From assembly GCF_034670125.1 (NCBI RefSeq), contig NZ_JAXMOC010000003.1, positions 462,100-526,099 of the forward strand: a stretch of DNA of 64,000 nucleotides, in the 5' to 3' direction. The notes beneath the pieces are model-generated. The model was not told where the DNA came from, searched no databases, and was given only the letters and a program-made list of their open reading frames with translations. Source of the stretch: Maricaulis sp034670125 (GTDB lineage Bacteria > Pseudomonadota > Alphaproteobacteria > Caulobacterales > Maricaulaceae). The position numbers and the translations under genes are program-made. Below, piece by piece: positions 63,201-64,000 of the stretch. Each line of letters starts with the position of its first letter. Position 1 is the stretch's first letter.

Positions 63201-64000
63201 CTTGACGGGCAATGGCACGATTCCGACGCCGGCTCCGGGAAGTCCCACCGAATACCAGGTCTCCGGTATCGATGCGTCGTCGCTGCCCGATGGCACGTTG
63301 ACGGTCAGTGTCATCATGACCGACCCATCCGGCAATTCAGCCGTCGCCGTCACCAATACGGCCGACCTTGATCTGACGGGCCCAACCCCCGCCATTACCA
63401 CGGTGTCGACTGACCCCGTTGCCGGTGCGTTCAGTGCATCGATTGATTTTGGCGAAACGGTCACCGGTTTCACCCTTGGTGACATCGATGTCGGCAACGG
63501 CGCGGCTTCGGCGTTCGCTGATGCGGGCGGCGGGCTCTACACCGCCACCATCACACCGGTGGCCGACGGAGCCGTGACGGTCGATGTCGCAGCAGGCGTC
63601 GCCCAGGACGGGGCCGGCAATACCAACACCGCCGCCACCCAGTTCTCCATCACCAATGACGAGACCGCGCCCAGTGTCGCCCTGACCACCGGGTCAGCGG
63701 ATCCGGTGTCCGGTGCCTTCACCATCACCGCCACCTTCTCCGAGGACGTCACCGGCTTCGTGGTCGGCGACTTCACCGTCGCCAATGGGGCCGCCTCGGC
63801 CTTCTCGGCCACCAGCGCCACCGTCTACACCGCCACCATCACACCGGTGGCCGACGGAGCCGTGACGGTCGACGTCGCAGCAGGCGTCGCCCAGGACGGG
63901 GCCGGCAATACCAACACCGCCGCCACCCAGTTCTCCATCACCAATGACGAGACCGCGCCCAGTGTCGCCCTGACCACCGGGTCAGCGGATCCGGTGTCCG
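60256..64000 (+). CDS. Giant secreted Ig-like repeat protein (3' end outside the window)
   Basis: The frame is open from ATG 60256 (after GGGGG) to the last base: 1,248 codons with no stop. A long signal region (MHNFLSAIATAML ... ALAIPLMIAPAQAQ, cleavage near residue 57) precedes beta modules. These are DUF11-like segments (about residues 58-190 and 440-570), Ig-like segments with VQDQAGN or VAQDAEG motifs, two choice-of-anchor-D modules (about 687-810 and 811-930: FTIENLGTGPLGVT..., FRIDNVGSADLTLG...), and Big_12-like units starting DETAPSVALTT at 1134 and 1230 with period 96. Likely a long extracellular adhesin or matrix protein. Whether it ends in an anchor or a type I secretion signal cannot be seen. 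Confidence 0.85.
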   Translation, partial: MHNFLSAIATAMLGHANLNSNQTQSGRTTAPLRVGQMAGLAAAALAIPLMIAPAQAQTFAGSATHEANDGSHVDPGETFGVTLSFYSDFTNTLADVSTGLDLDGVMPGATLTPGSVEFLGCGDSPQYGGSGTLTFENIDVPTTFTFCRITFDVNVPAATASGDYVFSTDPLVGTATPAGAFSTDLGDFTVPVDSDTVAPSSLVSGPAGPVSAAFNVSVSWFENVGGTPPEAIDGFSPSDLTVTNATVAFADIGGDGAQSGDDTESVTIEVTPTGGTPITVLLPAATVQDQAGNDNLASNTYSVVYNAAGDPADDVDFSMQWLPGSVDAGDTATARFTITNNSALALTAGSFVFDIDAPSTSNFVGVPPLATPCGVGSATTFASSDTYASFAGIELIAGGSCTFDLSVATNAGLAAANYGFATGTFIYLLDGDVVTDTNAAASLVVGGAEGGAGEIEFTKTFDAASAAPGDTIDLEFYIGATADFSASGLAFTDDLDAMLSGATATNTPIADACGSGSTLSGTSTLTLSGGSVGVGGLCRFTVTVSVPGGAADGTYTNTTGTLSATRSDTGAETIAAASDSFDVVTPAATLPTATISGSTADLGVGVERNLDIRFSEAIDSLVIADLDLSNATVSALTGSGTDWQATVSPIATGAVTIQVLANVAQDAEGDFNQTSNLFSFTGVTPIAEINVKGNSVSIPDGDSLPIVSDHTIFPSVDVAAGLTSRTFTIENLGTGPLGVTNVAISGTHSADFSVIASPAASVAAGGSTTFQVRFDPSATGVRQATITITNDDADEASYDFAVQGTGSTAPEITLSDSSGAVDIPHNDTSPSGAKGSDFGSTSVDGGTVSATFRIDNVGSADLTLGANAVSISGSTDFTVTAQPASTIISGASSTFTIEFDPSVAGSGSATASIANNDSDEAPYLFALTGTGTDNVAPSGHSVAFDTSGYGPTTFTAVSFTIDDPEVLATFSYSISSSGGGTALTGNGTIPTPAPGSPTEYQVSGIDASSLPDGTLTVSVIMTDPSGNSAVAVTNTADLDLTGPTPAITTVSTDPVAGAFSASIDFGETVTGFTLGDIDVGNGAASAFADAGGGLYTATITPVADGAVTVDVAAGVAQDGAGNTNTAATQFSITNDETAPSVALTTGSADPVSGAFTITATFSEDVTGFVVGDFTVANGAASAFSATSATVYTATITPVADGAVTVDVAAGVAQDGAGNTNTAATQFSITNDETAPSVALTTGSADPVS
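63541..64000 (+). repeat. 288-bp tandem repeat (Ig-like units) running off the window
   Basis: The segment 63829-64000 repeats 63541-63712 over 172 bases with a single difference (GAT/GAC in a Val-Asp-Val codon run). The period is 288 bases, i.e. 96 residues, one Big_12-like domain. The repeat is cut by the window edge. Confidence 0.92.

Overview
The window is GC-rich, densely coding chromosomal DNA from a Gram-negative alphaproteobacterium. Several things point that way: an ECF sigma/ChrR pair driving a photooxidative-stress-like operon (amine oxidase, DUF1365, CfaA), an RND pump, a TorF-type porin, a very large autotransporter, and the codon bias. A marine stalked bacterium related to Maricaulis/Hyphomonadaceae is my inference; no rRNA or other marker gene is present to prove it. 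I see no tRNA, rRNA, CRISPR array, insertion sequence or phage gene.

Layout. 0.1-6.8 kb (minus strand): gltD-gltB (glutamate synthase) followed by ppa with a clear intrinsic terminator. 7.1-9.1 kb (minus): an epimerase/deaminase pair for trans-4-hydroxyproline catabolism. 9.3-12.8 kb (plus): a secreted zinc metalloprotease translationally coupled to a beta-propeller lipoprotein. 12.9-16.1 kb (minus): TorF-type outer-membrane protein, ammonium transporter and a DUF454 membrane protein. 16.3-26.9 kb (plus): one operon for nearly all of branched-chain amino acid synthesis, ilvD-ilvC-ilvB-ilvM-leuA-ilvE-leuC-leuD-leuB. It is preceded by a 45-codon Leu/Val/Ile-rich leader peptide and a textbook attenuator. 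27-33.2 kb (minus): M19 dipeptidase, a secreted two-domain protein, a four-gene phosphorelay/partner-switching module (Hpt, STAS, REC-PP2C phosphatase, HATPase) and a LacI-type regulator.

33.3-38.2 kb: an ECF sigma factor with a ChrR-like anti-sigma that lacks the CxxC zinc ligands. It is divergent from the amine oxidase-DUF1365-cfaA operon, and both sides carry a TGATCC-N16-CGTA promoter. 38.3-41.4 kb (plus): a membrane GGDEF-EAL protein and an enoyl-CoA hydratase. 41.4-48.5 kb (minus): RND efflux permease and adaptor, an RlmL-like RNA methyltransferase, an SDR oxidoreductase and a GntR/FCD regulator broken by two +1 frameshifts. 48.7-59.2 kb (minus): a 3,524-residue autotransporter with about 38 glycine-rich repeats. 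59.3-60.1 kb: remnants of a VWA-domain gene. 60.3 kb to the end (plus): the first 1,248 codons of another giant secreted protein made of Ig-like, DUF11-like and choice-of-anchor-D modules. A 288-bp tandem repeat begins just before the window ends.

How it works together: the left half is nitrogen and amino acid economy (ammonium uptake, glutamate synthesis, hydroxyproline use, BCAA synthesis under attenuation). The middle holds signalling and oxidative-stress modules. The right end is a cell-surface locus with two giant proteins transcribed away from each other.
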